Part shown: positions 1 through 15,400 of the stretch, piece by piece
Layout: each line of letters begins with the position of its first letter
Numbering within the stretch: the first letter of the stretch is position 1
Source: Hemibagrus wyckioides
Lineage: Eukaryota > Chordata > Actinopteri > Siluriformes > Bagridae
Assembly (NCBI RefSeq): GCF_019097595.1
Contig: NC_080714.1
Location: 8,573,759 to 8,637,758, forward strand
DNA length: 64,000 nucleotides
Direction: 5' to 3'
Position numbers and translations under genes: made by a program
The notes under the pieces: generated by a model
The model's database searches: none
What the model saw: only the letters and a program-made list of their open reading frames with translations
What the model was told of the DNA's origin: nothing

Positions 1-300
1 AAATCCGAGACATTCTTTAGTTCAGCTCTTCAATTGCTTCACGTTAGCGTGTCGAAAACATAAAAGGTATCTGAGAAAAAGTCTGAAAGCCTTGTGAAAC
101 TCGAACATTCAGAATTTGCGTATACAACTCGAGCAGAAACCTGACTCAAAGAATCCAGCGAGCTTTTAAAAAACGTGTAAATGAAAAAAAACGTCACTTA
201 GAACAGTGTAATGACTGCCAGTGAAGTGTTCTAAAGGGTGTGTGTGTGTGTGTCTTGGTTCCACTAAAAACAGTAAAGTGAAAATAATCTGTTTTCCTAC

Positions 301-446
301 CTAATAAGGGATTCCAGTATAAGGGGAGTCGGGCCTTTCTGAAACTCGAGTTCTTTATAATGCAGAGCTTTGGCATAGGCACGGCATTTAGCAGCTCTCT
401 CACCCAGCAGCACGATTCCATTATCATCCCTCAGCGGAAGTGGACC
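301..446 (-). CDS. mtor: mtor coding exon 27 (last in window)
   Basis: Encodes [20 protein letters not shown] and [16 protein letters not shown]; ends in phase 2 before gtagga. No further exon is recognisable in bases 1-300. Confidence 0.95.
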
Positions 447-3400
447 CTGTGATGGAAGATAAATGGTTAATAAAAAATGGTTTATTAAAAAAAATAAATG
501 GTTTAAAAAAGGAAGAGGGCAGTGGAATGGTGTAAAGCAAGAACACTGTCTATCCATTTTACCTAAAAATAATATAATATTTGAACAGTGTGCATCAACT
601 AAACTGTTTAACAGCAGAACTATTTAAAAGAGAAAACTCAAATTTCTTATTTTGACAGGGAAATAAATTTTTAGTACGGAACTTTTTTTTCGAAACATAT
701 TCCAATCATGAGGCAGTTAACGTGGAATGGGAATAAAATTTCGTGTCTGTTTTCAACTGGGCAGTTCAGCGTGCTCAATTTTTCCCCCGATCAAATAGAC
801 CTCGGTCTTACAGGTTAACTCGTACAACACTGCGATTTGTTCCAATAAACAGTAACCTACTGTACCACTGCATGACCGTACTCACAGGACACTTTAATAG
901 GAACGCCTGCGCACCTGTTCATTCACACAAATTATCCAGTCAGCACCAGCACAACGTATGAAATCATGCAGATACGGCTTAAGAGTTAACGTAATAAGTT
1001 AATATTCAGAATGGGGAAAATGTGATCTCAGTGACTTTAACCGTGGCACATTTGTTGTTGCCAGATGGGCTGGTTTAAATATTTTAGAAAGTGCTGCTCT
1101 GCTGGGATTTTCACTTCACACACAACAGTTTATAGAGTTCATATAAAATGGTAAAATGGTAAGGGGCAGTTCTGTGGGTGAAAATGTCTTGCTGATGAGA
1201 GAGGTCAGAGGACAATGCCCACATGGGTTCGAGCTGACAGGTAGGCTACAGTTACTCAAATAAACTATGCTGAGGAGAAAAGCATCTCAGAACGAATATC
1301 ACACTGAAATTTACTGCATGAGAAGACCACAAGGGGTTCTATTCCCATGAATCGGATGCTATAATGAACTTGACATTATACAAAACCTTCTGTCTTAATG
1401 AACAGAAATGGCTGTGTAGAATATTATGTGAGGAAAAATGTTGTATAGCTTTAAGTAATATTCTGATAGAAAACAGCTCTTAAACAGTCCCCATCATTAT
1501 AGTCTTGGACATTATCATGGGCTTTGTTTGTGTCTCATTAGTTTGAGTTTAGTCTGGTGCTTATTTTCTAATTATGGTCTCTGCTAATAATTTGTTTTTG
1601 GATTTGCATGAGACCACATTCTCATTCCTGCATGCCGAAAATGAGGATCATGTCTGTCTAGCGGGACGTTTTTACGTGCTTCTGATAAAGCGCACATATT
1701 ACTGAAAAGAAATTGGAATATTAGCAAATTTAACTTGATGGGAATATCTGTCCCCTAGCAAGATGAGGAGCGTTCCAATTCAAAAAGCATGATGCTTCAC
1801 ATGGCTCTTAACAGGATCACAATGTTTCGGCTAAAACTGACCTTGTCGCTGTGCTCCATGAATTCAGCCAGGTTGAGCAGAGTCTGCGTGACTTCAGCAA
1901 TGTCCTGTGATGTCAGTGCCAGCTCGATGCTGCGGATCAGCTCATCCTGTTGGTCCTCACTTAGCTCAGACCAGCACGATAGGAACGCGGCATTAAAAAG
2001 ATCTCTGTAGCAAAAAGATGCAAGATGCATTAGTCACTTGGGGCATTTAGGAAGGGAAAAACGGTACAGAGACAGTAAAAGGAAAGCAGGCTTTTAAGAT
2101 AAACTAGTCGCAGAAGAGCCTCTTTGGGTGAAAAACTGTCATTTTCGCGGGCACCTATGACGTTAACGCTATACTTGTCTAATATTAACATGTTCAAAAA
2201 TACAGGGGACGATTTTAGCTTACATTAATGAAATCATCCTGCAACTATGCAGAAATAGTGGTAGACATGTGTTCAGAAAGCATCCTAAGACCTGTAGAAT
2301 TCACCTGGCAAGTGGAATGTAGGTCTGGGCGAGGGACCAACAGGAGCGCAGGGCAGGAGAGGGCGACTCTTTCAACAGGACAACGCTGAGGCGCCGCAAC
2401 CACTCCAGCCAGTCATCTTTAGACACCTTCCTGGCAGCACCCCATGCCTACAGAGCACATAAAACACTCTTAGAAAGCGTTTCCGCATACGATCTCTACA
2501 ATATGATTTGTTTTAAAGTAGTGATTCCCAAAGTGGTCCATGAAGCATAGGTAGCAAGATCTGGAGATTTTATTGGCAAAAATAGAAGCAAACTTTCGAA
2601 CCCAAATGATCCATGTCGTTATATTAATATTAATTACTTTTTAAAGCTTGACTGGACACTTGAATCGAATGTGTTCGATGACTCAAATGTTTAGGTCTAT
2701 AAATAATCTCTAAACGGTCTTCTTGGTGGAAACTCACTGATCATCTTGATGGTATCAAAAGTCGAATTATGTTCATTTAAAACCATTGCCGGGGGGGGGG
2801 GTCAACGGAATTGATTTTACAGCTGAAGGGTCCTTGGTGGCAAAAGATTTGAATGGATTTCAAAACAAAACAGTAAAACCGAAAATATGGAAAGTGTTTC
2901 ATGGGTTTATGCAAGGAGGACGGTGGCACAGGCTACGGCCCAAACAGGTCTGTTTCTCTTCACATTAGGAGCCAGCAGGTTTTGGGTGACAAAAAGGATG
3001 GAAAGATCTGCTCATTCTTCAAGTGACAGCTGTGAATCAGTGTAACGCACTGGCTAACAAAAGAGAGAGTTGAATGTGCTTCTTGGCGGGATCTCTGTCG
3101 GCACTTTACTGCTCTTATGCCTCGTCACCTTTTTCCAGTAAGCCATAACACCATGCCTTATAAAAGTCTCCCTGTAATATTCATACTCTGTCAAAATACT
3201 AAAAATGCATGACTGAGTATGATAGCCAGACCGGTGGAGTTAGGAAACAACTATGACGTACTTACTAGCTAGAGGCTTTGATACGGGTTTGAATTAATGG
3301 TTGTCTGCTATTCCTTATTGTTTTATTTTTCTGTAGAATTCTTTCAGAGCTACACCATGTCGCGTGTCTTTCATCACTTAATCCAGAACAAATGCCGATA

Positions 3401-6400
3401 TTAGAGATAAGGTTTCAAAGAAAATCAGTCTTAAGCTCTTAATAGCACAAGGTCAACTGCCAAAGTGTTTTGCCGTGCTCTGTATAAGAACATCGGCTGA
3501 ACAGCAATTAAGCTACCGGATGAATAATAGGGCATGCTTCATGGGAGCAGAGAGAACATGGAGGGATATTTTGTACAGAACAAAAAGTTCTTAAATACAG
3601 CAAGTCTGAAATCTGTTTGGTTTACTTAATACGGTCATGTTAAGCGTGTAAGCACTCGTTAACTGTTGTGTAAGGACAAATTCAACTTTGGGTTTTCTCA
3701 TTATCGTTACATGTTTTATAATTGTGTTTATATTGACCTTCTGCAGTGCAGTTGTGCTGACATGCAACTTCTTCATCGGACCTGACTCTACCGGGCCACT
3801 CTCCAGCGTGTCACTTTGGCTACTACGTGATTGGCGGTGCTGGAAAATCTGAGAGTCCTCTTCCTCATCAGCCAGAGTGTAACCCTGGGAAACAGAAGAC
3901 ACAATCAATAAATACTCCAAAAAAAGAAATATTTCTGTCTGGACATTAGTGCACTGCCCTAATCAGAAAAGTCCTCATTGTTGCACTGCATATTCCAATA
4001 TGTCTTTGTAATGTCAGCAGGAAGACTGTTAAACTGTTTTAGGATGGCTGGGGACCAATCATTAGAGGAAGATGGAGGATTGTCAGGGTTCAGCGGGAAG
4101 GAGTGACTAATGACTCATACAAAAATGGGTAGGTTGGGTCCAAGAAAGGAAGGGGAGCATCCTCCATCTAAAACAACAAGCTGTTTGTTCTGCTTTGAGT
4201 ACATCAGTCTCTAAACGAAACCAACACCGTTCACACTCGAGGGTGGGGCTGGGAATGATATGAAGTCATGCTAAAATGTGGTAGGGGGAGAAGCATGGAC
4301 ACTGACCTTCACGATGCGGCAGATAAGCACGTCGTATCGCTGGTGGTTGATCCGGTGTTTCAACATCACTTTGTTCACCATAGGAATAAAGATCTGGTAC
4401 TGTGTTTTGGAAAAAAGAAAAGAAGAAGGAGAAGAAGGAAGTTTTCTAAAAGTGTTACAGTTGCCATGAAGTTTATTTGATGCAGGTGAAGTTTATTGGA
4501 TGCACACGGTTCTAAAAAGCAAATTCCGCTACCATCTACGCAAGTAACAAGCTACTGCCTGCCTTCATGATCAAAAGGTGCACATGGCGGCCACATGCTG
4601 CCCTGGTGGTCTTTGGGGAATTAGGGAGGGGTGATAAAAAAGAAGATGACATCATCCCAGTCTTATTAGCAGCCACACTGTGAACTCCAAAAGAACGGGA
4701 AGCGTCATCTTTGGGCTACTTGTGAACGCTTACAGATTTACTGCAAAAGCAAATTGATCTTGTCACTTAAGAACACAGTCCAACATGATTCAAATCGCCA
4801 TTAAGTGCTTTCCTCTGGACAGTAAAGCACTGGAAACTTTGCCACTGGGGTTTCATTACGCAGAGCTCCTTAACTAGAATCATGCGCTGGCACTAGGCTT
4901 TTGCAAGCACCTTTTTACCAAGCTGGAAGACCAAGGAGGACAAGGTGTCCATTGCTGTGCTTCGTAATTCGGGCGTTCCGTCCAACGTGCGCACGATGGG
5001 GTGGATGATCCTGGAAGCGTAGTCGGTGAAGTCTAAGGACTCAGTCAAGCGGTCTAAGGTTTCCAAAGCAACCCTGCAGTCAAAACAGAGTAAATACTTT
5101 AACTGGAAAGCCGCCTCAGAAATTACCAGCAGCACTGGAAATGCTGGAACATTTGCCATTTAAATCTTATGAGATGAAATCACAACACTTAAAGAAGCAA
5201 TCAATGAATGTTAGGAAAACACAGTAAATTTATATTTCTAACAATTATTACTTGGTTTCTCTCTTTTTTTTTTTATAGGCTTAAGATATAAAAAAGGATT
5301 TACAATTTTTGAGTAAATACACATATAATCCTATGTTTCAAACTGTTTCCAGGGCAAATATTAAAAACAATAATAAATTATATAAAATATAAAAAAAAAA
5401 CCCAAATGTGTTTCCCCTTTGGAACAAAGTCTTTCGCAAGGGTGATGAGGACGTATCGAACCTGACACAAGATGACAGGCCAAACCACTCTGGTGTTTCA
5501 ATCAAAGAGTTTCAATAACGTGATTCCTCCCAGACACAGAAGACCACAGTCACCAGATTCACATCCATTCTCAACATCATCCCTCAGCCAGTTTTAGGTG
5601 GAACTGACTACTTGCTAGAACTATTTCAGAACTGGAAGTTAATTCTATGCTTAAACCATCAGCTAACTCATTTTTACTGATGGGGAGAAGGTATCCTCTA
5701 TATAGATTTGGATCTGTGAAGGACAGCCACTAACCTTTGCTGCAGAATCTAAGGACATGTGTGTTATATAATGTATGTTCATTTAGATATTAAACCTATA
5801 AGAAAAAAAACACATGGGGTTGCAGTATGCCATGTTCAGTCAGTATAATCATTCTAGTGCTGTCTACTGCAACCCCATGTGATCTGAAGTTACTCTTACA
5901 TGCTGAATTTGATTATTTTCCTACAACACCATATCCTGAAGTGTTCCCTCTAATTCCACCACAATTTGCCAATTAGTTAACTAATGGCATGTCATATTAG
6001 TTATATTTAGTGTTGTGGGACATCCAAGGAGGCAAGGTAGTCACTTATTACACAGCTAGAAACAGTCCTTCTCTCATTAGCCTCTCTTTGTTTTTCTCAC
6101 GTTAGCAAGAAACCAGAAAGGGCAAAGACCTCTTTCACGGGGCAGAAACCGTACAGAGCCATACAAAGTCCGGAGTCTCCCTCCACATATGTGCAATAAA
6201 CACATTCTTACAGAAAGCATCACATCATTCGTTACCTGCTTTTTAGAAGGCTTAGATTATGTATAGTGTCATAAAAGTTCCCGTAACTCAGTCGTTACCA
6301 CAGAATTAACCTATTGGATTAATATAAACAGTCTGAACTACCACAGACATATTGTTATAGAAATGAATCAATACTTTCTGATCCATCAGACTCGAAAGGT

Positions 6401-9400
6401 GTGGTATTTTATTGTACATTGTGTGCTATATATTCTAGCACGCATTTTATGGAAAGGAGAGTAAAATACCGCAATGCAAATATACAGTGATGGAAAGATG
6501 AACAAGGTGGTGCGGGTACTGACTTGCGGGCCTGCAGAGGGACGTCAGGGGCATCGAACAGTTTGACTATAGGAGGCAGCAGCAAGTGAAGGTAATCATC
6601 CAGGTTGGCACCAAACAGCTGTATGGCCATGAGCAGCTGCGAAGCAGGAAAAAAATAAATAAATACAATGATGAAGTGCTGAATAAAAAGAATTTGTGCT
6701 TTGTGAGAACATCTGGCCTTAAAAGAATTAATCAGCAAAGAATCAAATTTACACAATTTCCTACTTACTCCAGCCAAGACATATTCGTAATCACTGGAGC
6801 TCATGGCGTATGTAGCTGACAAGTAATGAAAATCTATCTCACCCCAAATTTGTTCCATAATGTCATATAAAGCCCAAATATGTCATTGAAAATACACTGT
6901 TAAGGTAAAAATGAAAAATTATTTAAATAAATGCATTTGGGAACATGGAACTATAACTTGGAGTCCTTCTCTAAAAAATTGCCGTGCTGACAGGACAGAA
7001 TAACACCAAATGATGCATTAAGGGGAAAAAAGCGCCCCCACAATGGCCACCCCTTTAGTGGTTTCTGGAAAAGATCAGAGAACAAAGAAAGGTCACAGGC
7101 CACAACCTCAGCTGTTTTTTTTTTCCCCTGAACATCGACTTGTGGGTAACTCCAAGCATATTTCAAGGTGGCCCAGACATTCTCTGTGAGGCAGGAGCTC
7201 CATGCCAGACCACCGTCCTGTCCAGACAAGAAGCCCTGCCACTGTACACACTCTATTGTATTAAGTGTCATGTCAGGGGACATTCTGTATACATGTGAGG
7301 TTAAATAATTGTAGACGCTGGGTTTGTTGAATTGGCCCGAAGTCTTGCGTGTCTGTGTCTCATGTGTGGCTGATATTCTATCTGAGCGGTGGTGGGGTGT
7401 AGATCTTTTGTAGACGCCTGCTGATTACGGAGCACCAGGAGCCTATAATATTCTTCCCTCTGCTTTGAAGTTTTTTTTTCCGCAAGCCACACTGAGGTTG
7501 TTTTTTTTTCTGTGTTCTTCTGGCCTGACATCCCAACGTCTTAAATCTGTGATTGATTTTTAAACAGGTTAACACTGGTACAAAATATGCTGGACTGATA
7601 TCTGTAGCTGCTTCTCCAGAATTTCTTGCTTGGGAAAACTTGTATAAGCCTTACCCTCTACAACCACAAGACAAGTGTGATGTCACCTGTCCCATCCACC
7701 TTCGGATGATTGACACTTTTCCTATTCAAGTTATTCTCATTGACCAGTTTTATTCTACTGAAGCATTTCTATCATTCAAGATGACCCCACCCTTAACCAC
7801 AGAGCATGACGACTGAGTGAAAGTTTGTTTGATGAGGATGAAAATGATCTAAATAATACGCTACACTAGACAGCATTCTCCACCACCATTATCTGAGGGA
7901 ATATTTTTGGAAGCAGAGTGTTCATCCCTTTAGTACTGTTAACCAGTGGTGGGCCGTGAGGGCCAACGAGGCCTTCTCTGCCGGCCTAAACAGCAGTGAT
8001 CTGAATCAATGACTTGCATTTTAATATATTTTTCCATGAATGTCTACTAAATTATTCCCAATAGTCTATTCTCTATATTTCATAGCTTTTCTCTTGGTTG
8101 CGCTGCTTCCAGTAGTGTATATTTATGATAAGAGTATTTATCCAATCATATTTCAGCCAGTGTCTGACATCATGTGAAAGAAATCTGCCTTAATGCCTTC
8201 AGAATCAATAGTGCAGGCACCCGTAGCTTAAAATAAGTGGCAATGAAATTGTTACATTAACCAATCAGATTTCGAGTTGGCATCGCTGGGGCCATCTAGA
8301 AAGGCATACGGCAATTTCCCGTCCTTTGATTGGATAATTGGAGTAGTCCGAGGCAGTGAACCACACAAACTAAATAAAACATATATATTTTAACTCCCAA
8401 TGTTTGACAAAGGAGAAGAAATCGATTTGGTGAAGGCCAGCGAAGGCCTAGGTGTGAAACACACGGCCCACCACTGTGTTTAAGAGACCTGTACAATCGA
8501 TGCCCCTGAGCTCTGTTTTAGAGGTTTTTTGAGATTAAGATTTTAACAAATCTTGCTTAAATTCAATAGTTTATCAAATCAAATGATCAAATATCCCACA
8601 ATAATATTGCACAGTTCGTTTGATAAACTCAACCTCTTTTCCGCAGAGAGAAAGAGCAGTCTGTGTGAAAGAAGTGGGAGCGTGTATTTTGTGGAGGGAA
8701 AAAAAAAATCCCAACACTAATTGGACAGTTTGTGCTTTTCTTTCCTCGTCTGGACACACCAGTTCTCTCAAAGGGGTGTAACCTCATAACCAACTACCAA
8801 TCAGTAAACTGGAAATAAACATGACTGACATCATCACGCACCCACACCATATCTTCTCTTGGAGCCTACTTTTATCGCAATTAGTAAAAATCTATATAAT
8901 CTATGAGTATAAAGTTCTGTTTGTTAGTTGCATTCATTTCTAGCTAGCTAGCTGCCACAACAAGAAGCTTAGCTGCATTTTGTCACCAAATTGCAGACAT
9001 TTCTAATGTTGACCTGAAGTCTGTTAATAAAAAATAAACAAGAGGGAAGAAAAACAACTAAGATTTAAAATCCAAAGTCAAAGAGGCAAAAAAAAGGTCC
9101 TTTAGCTTGGTAGAGTAAAATCAATTAGCTGACTTTGGAAAATTTTGATTGATAGATATTTGTAATATTTAATATCAGTGTAGATTTAAACAATCAGTGG
9201 TCTGTATTTCTGAACACTGGGATCATCCCTGGAAAGTAAGGTTTTCACTGGACTCTAACCAAAACGAAAATAATTTAATACACGGATATTTATGTTTGCT
9301 GTATTGGAAGAGCTTTAAAAATTCTAATGTCATCCATGACATCAGCGCAGCAGTCACCCTAGAAAAAGCACACAAACTCCCTGAGGTTTCACATGTGGGA

Positions 9401-12400
9401 GTTGAAGTACTAAAAAATCGCATCAATTGCGCAAAACTATTCCAGATTTCCAATATAAACCACTCATCTGTCTGTCCTTAATGGCCATAGCGAATGTGCA
9501 TCAGGAGGCAAGGAGAGCTAGTCTGGAAATACAGTAAGATATATAAAAATAAAATGTGCCTGTTACATTGTTTGCGGTAAAAGGACTACAAATATTTGCA
9601 TAAATACATAAGAAAAAGACCATGCTGAGGTGACGGTAAAAAAAAATCAACATTATCAGAACGGAATATCTAAATATGGAAATGAAGAAGAAAATCAAAA
9701 TAAAGTATGCTTATTGAGTTTGGCAGTGCAACATGAGCGTGGGGAACATAGTGCACAGAGTTCACCTGGTTTTAGGTGAATGTAGTGTTTGTCATTTACA
9801 GTCTCCAGATGTATTCAACATTGATTCTCCCTTAAGCCAATGTTTTGTTGCCGTTATTCAAATTTATGACACAAAATCTCTAGAGCTCAGCCTGTGTAGA
9901 GTAAGAATATAATTGGACAAATTAAATACATAAGCAAAGTTCTGACATACAGAGTACCTATTAAGCTAGTCAGATATTCAAATAGCTAGCTACGTAACCC
10001 AAGGTAAACTCCAAGGTTGCTGAATCAATCTGAAAGCGTTAGAGCAAGTTAGTCTCGCAAGCCAGACTTCAAACTTTTGCTTCAAACCTTTTTCACTACA
10101 ATGTGGCCAATAACCTAACTAACTAACTAACTAACCTAAATAACTAACCTAGTATCAGCATTACTAGCTGAATAAACTCACAAGCTTATATCTTTAACCT
10201 GTGTCAAACATGACTTTGGCAGGATGCTGAGATCTATTTTTCAGTGAAAACCAGCACATGAGAATATATGCAAGTCTGTACAGACAGTCAGATTGCACAA
10301 AAAATATACAAGAGCGCTCTGGGATGTGGGCAGAGCATCCAAGACCAACAGTAAGTGAGTGAATACTACCTATAACTGTAAAGCATAGTGGCAAGATCAG
10401 GTTTCAGACTGATTTGAACTACAATGAAGGGAAATTATAACACAAGTCATGTTGTTCAAGACATTTCAGAAAGCAACCCACTAAGGTACTGACAGAATAT
10501 GAATATTCATCTTGGACTGTAATAAACTGCTTCCATTTTAATACAAAATGAGTCCACATGGCAGTAAAGCAGCGCTTTCTTGAGAAGTCCAAGCATTTAT
10601 TCTTGAGAATTGCTGCATCACAGAAATAGCTTAACCTACATAATCATCAACAAAAATAATCTAGTAAATGAGCAGCTGAAGGCCTGAGGCAGCAGGACTC
10701 AGGTGTTTCTTCAGTTGTAAATGATGACCAGGAGCATGTTGTTTAAACATATCCATGACCTATATGTGCTTTGTTGTGCTTGTATATGTTTGTGCACACC
10801 TTTACCTTCATGGTAACACTCCGCCCGGGGCTGCTGTCATGCATGAAGACCCGTAGCATGTGTGGGATCAGCTGTGGCAAGTACAGCTTGAACTCTCCTC
10901 CGAGAGCCACGACTATCTGTTCGATCAGCAGGATGATGGTGTTCTGCATTGGGTTGTTGGGGGTCCAGTATTCCTGCAGGTACAATAATAGATGAGGAAA
11001 AGCACACTATGTGCACACTTTTGCAAAGTATCACAGCTATCTGGTTCTAACGAATAAAATGCTGAGTAAAGTTATTAATCAGGGGTAGTCAAGTGGCTTC
11101 CAATTATATATTTAAAAAGATTGGGTAGAAAGAATATGGAAATGTGAATAAGCTTGTATTCATGTTCTCTCTCAGTCCATGGCACTACACTCAGGCACAG
11201 AGCAACACAACCGCTCAGAATATCAGGTGGTCCTGGTCTGCTCTTCTACACAAACTCCTGTAATGCAGTGATTCAACTCAACTCCAGGATGTGACTCAAA
11301 CATGCGGTGTGTTTTAGGTCAGAGGACCAGGTTTTTTTTATTGATATGAGCTAATAAAATGGTATGCAAGTCACTAAAATGGGCAACAGCATTGTGGAAA
11401 TGTGTGAGATGTTCTAGATATGTGAAAGGATGTGATACACAAAATGTTTGGAACTACTTATTTATTAAGCACAAGCCCATGTTTCCATGCTTGTCATTTT
11501 ATCCCCACTTGACAAACGTATTTTAATGTTTTCCATTGTCATGTATCTGGCCAATGAATGAAAAGAGTTTAGCAAGTAAGTTTCATCCCTACATGTCCCT
11601 CAGTCAACCTTTTTTGCTTTCGGGTCTGTCCGATTATGTGCAACCAAACCAAAAGCTTCAAATTTTCTCTGATTCATTCTGAGAAACTGGAAAAATCATA
11701 TTTGTGAAGGAGCAAGTGCAGACGGGAATAAAGGCTATATCTGCACTGAACATTATTAGGTCATTGACAGTGAAGGCCAGGCCAGGCGTTCAATAATAAA
11801 GGTTTGCCCTACTATTGCACCTGATACCACTATATTAACCAAAAGCGTAAATGATCGTTTTGAAAAAGCAAAGAACAGACGATGGGGTGGAAACAGTGAC
11901 TCATACGCCTTATAAAACTGTCAAAATCTTTGGCCTGGCGACTGCTGGCTGCTGTTAGAGCCCTCTGAACCCCCAGCATGATTTTTATGACAAGTCTGCA
12001 ATAACAATTCCTGCTTGCTGCATCTGGGTGAGTAAATAAGAAAGGAACTGTCCATTTGAATCTGTTACTGTAGAGCTGTATGAAGGTGTTAAGTGAGACA
12101 CTGGGGAACAAGAAGAACAGAGACCTTTATTTAATTTTATTTTATTAAAAGTCACGCCTGGATGAAAGCTTAGTAGTGTCAGGTGCCTCATTTGGAGGGG
12201 GAAAAAACTGGACACACAAAGTGGACATGCATCTCAGAAGACAAATGAAAGAAGTGAAGGTGATGAGTCACTTACTCGAATCAGGGTGACAATGTCGTCC
12301 ATGTACGGGCGGATGTGGATCTTGACGAAGCACACAACCATACCTAGAAGAGGAACTAACTAAAAGGGGACAAAGAACAGGTGCAATTAAATAACAGATC

Positions 12401-15400
12401 AGTCAGACATCATCCGACTCCATCTGATATGAATGAGTTCTAATGATTTCAGAAGTGATTATCTAGGTAGAAAAGTTGGACACAGTACTATGGTTTAGTG
12501 AAATATCTATAATTAAAAAAATATATCGTCTCCAATAAATCAACAAAATACACAGATCAGGCATAACATTATGAGCAGTCTCAGGTGACGTGAATAACAC
12601 TGATTATCTCCTCATCATGGCACCTGTTAGTGGGTGGGATATATTAGGCAGCAAGTGAACAATTTGTCCTCAAAGTTGATGTTAGAAGCAGGAAAAATGG
12701 ACAAGCGTAAGGATTTGAGCGAGTCTGACAAGGGCCAAATTGTGATGGCTAGACCACTGGATCAGAGCATCTCCAAAACTGCAGCTCTTGTGGGGTGTCT
12801 CTTACAACACTTGTAGGATCTGCTGCTAACATCGTGGTGCCAGATACCACAGCACACCTTCAGGGATCTAGTGTAGTCCATGCCTCGATGGGTCAGGGCT
12901 GTTTTGGCAGCAAAAGGGGGACCAACCTGATATTAGGCAGGTGGTCATAATGTTGTGCCTGATGGGTGTATGCTAATTTTTTTTAAAAATTGTAAAATAT
13001 ACAACTGCACTGAAAGAGTCTGTCCATTCATTAATTTTTTCATTCATTATTCATAAACCGACAGGATCATCATTCATCGGTCACTCACACTTTCTGGTAC
13101 ACTTTTTATCTGTAATAATAACAAAACAGCACATTATTGCGTATTTTACTTTTCTGTGTTGTAGAAGCTAAAGGCCCTTTAGCCATATCAGTGTAGAATG
13201 TGATTTTAAATGCACTTCACATCATGGGATTTCAGTGCATCTGAGTGGTTTTACTCAATCATGAGCTTTAACTAAATAAGCAGAGTGGGTAACGTCATAT
13301 GTTGTGCTTTAAGGAACTTGTGCTGATTGAAGCATTTGCTCAAATGGAATATATATGTTTCCATTAAAAAGGAATAAAACAAATGACTTAAAAGTTTTTG
13401 GCTTGAAACAGCCTTACCAAAATATAGAGAAATGTTACACTTGCATTAATGGAGAAATTGTCAGTTATGTACATACTATAGGGACTAAAATATATAGATC
13501 TATAGATATTGCAGGACTAAAAGAAAGATGATGAAATACAGTAATACCTCGGAGATCCGCGTCTGAAAATTTGCGACATCACTGATCCGCGAAATTTTTA
13601 TGCGAACCTAACTAATTTGCATCTGCGAATTTTTCACAGACCCGCGAAATCCTTGCAAAATCCTGCAAAAGTGTTTACGGCTTACTTCGTGGCAATTTAT
13701 ACATTTTTTTTATGCTTTTTAATGCGAAATTATTAAGAAAAATTTTGTTTATTAATTTAGTAATAGAAATATAAAAGTAAAATCAACAAAATATCAATAT
13801 AAATAAAATATAAATGTTATTTTAATGATATCGAATGTCGCCAATATCACGTACGTACAGTACACCCATTATGACACGCTATTGGCTGGAAGGGTTAGAA
13901 GTAGCCAATCACAGAGCATTAACAGTTTTACCTAGCTGCTGATTGGCTGGTAGCTACGATGCTTTGTGTGCGTCATATTTAGGGTTTAAACTCTTTAAAA
14001 AATAAGCATCTACAGTACAGTATTAGTATTTTTAATGACTCCACCGCACATCTGCAAAACCTCGTAATTTGCTATGGGTCCTTGAACGAGTATAGTATAT
14101 AACGAAACTTAAATTACTTATCTTAATAAATTCCGAATACATTGCACCTGTTCTCTGACAGTGTAAACTGGACGCTTACTTCTTTTATGCTGGTGTCACA
14201 CACTCGGATGACGTTGAGGAACGTGGGCATGACCTGAGGCAGGAACTGTACACACTTCAGGCCCAGTGACTTGAAAATGAAGGTGACTGCCTGCACCACC
14301 ATGGTGTGGTGGTTGGAGAGAGACGGGTCGCGCAGGATGCGCATCAACGTCACTATGGCAACAGCCGGGTAAAACTCGTCCAGAGGTAAGTTGCCCATGT
14401 TCACCAGCATTTCGCTGGTGCTGTAGTCGGCTAAAGGGAAGAATAAACAGAGACAAAAACATGCACATGAGCAAGTATAATCGGTTGTCCAGTTTTGAGA
14501 GTAAAAAAAAATGAAAGAACCAGAATGGGGCTATTTCTGGTGCACTCATAGAAACAGAAAGGACAGTTTACTTTTTCCACTAGCTGTGAAATCTGAATCA
14601 TGCTGGTCATTTGTGGGCAGTTGTTAAGTGTTAGTACACTCAAGCACTTCCAGGTGTTTTGTGACGTTAAGGAAGTGGCATCTCGGGAATCTATACGAGT
14701 TACACCATTATAGGTTTCAGATTTCATGACACAGGACTGAAATCCTAAAGCAAAATTTCGAAATAGATTTCTCTGGCTTTATCTTTGGATTTGAGGACCT
14801 GAGCAGACAGAAATATTTTGTACATCAGTGTTGCATCAGCACAAAGTGAGAGTCCTGAACAAAGTGAGAGTCCTGAAGTCCTGCTATATCTTTCCCTCTT
14901 CTTTCATTTTACAGCACAAACTCAGACAACGCAGCTAGACCTTCTGCTTGAAATCTCACCCGTGAGCCCACGCCTGTCAAAGGCACTTTATAGCGTAACA
15001 TGAAACAAGTAGGACCAGAGCATTTCTGTTCTTTCATTGGTTAAATGTTTAATGTTTAATGAAAGGCTTAACTTCATTTCTAAAATTCCACAACTGTGCA
15101 AAATCAGAATGTTTAACATTAAAGTTCTGCAGAACCTTGAGGATCAGCAGATGAATGACGTTATTTGGACTGATGTTAAGTCAGATATTTTCCTTCTTAC
15201 TGCTGTCGTCCCGTTAAGCATTGACGCGTCCGTCTCCTGTGGAAGTGATGGAGACACTTCAGCTGAATGGCTTGAGAGCGACAGCCTTAGGCACTGCAAT
15301 AAATGTAACCTGAATCCTCATTACCTTCAGCTAAGGCTGTAATAAATCTGCACAGGCTCTAGCTCTGTGAATGAGCTCTGCAAATAAAGTGTCCAAAATC

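Noticed and set aside
7553..7816. An 87-codon plus-strand frame in mtor intron 20
   Set aside because: No family resemblance, no splice context and it is opposite to the host gene; probably chance.
12276..12365. mtor as a pseudogene because of the stop at the usual exon 19 acceptor
   Set aside because: All 27 exons are otherwise intact and in phase with good splice sites, and an alternative AG keeps the frame open.
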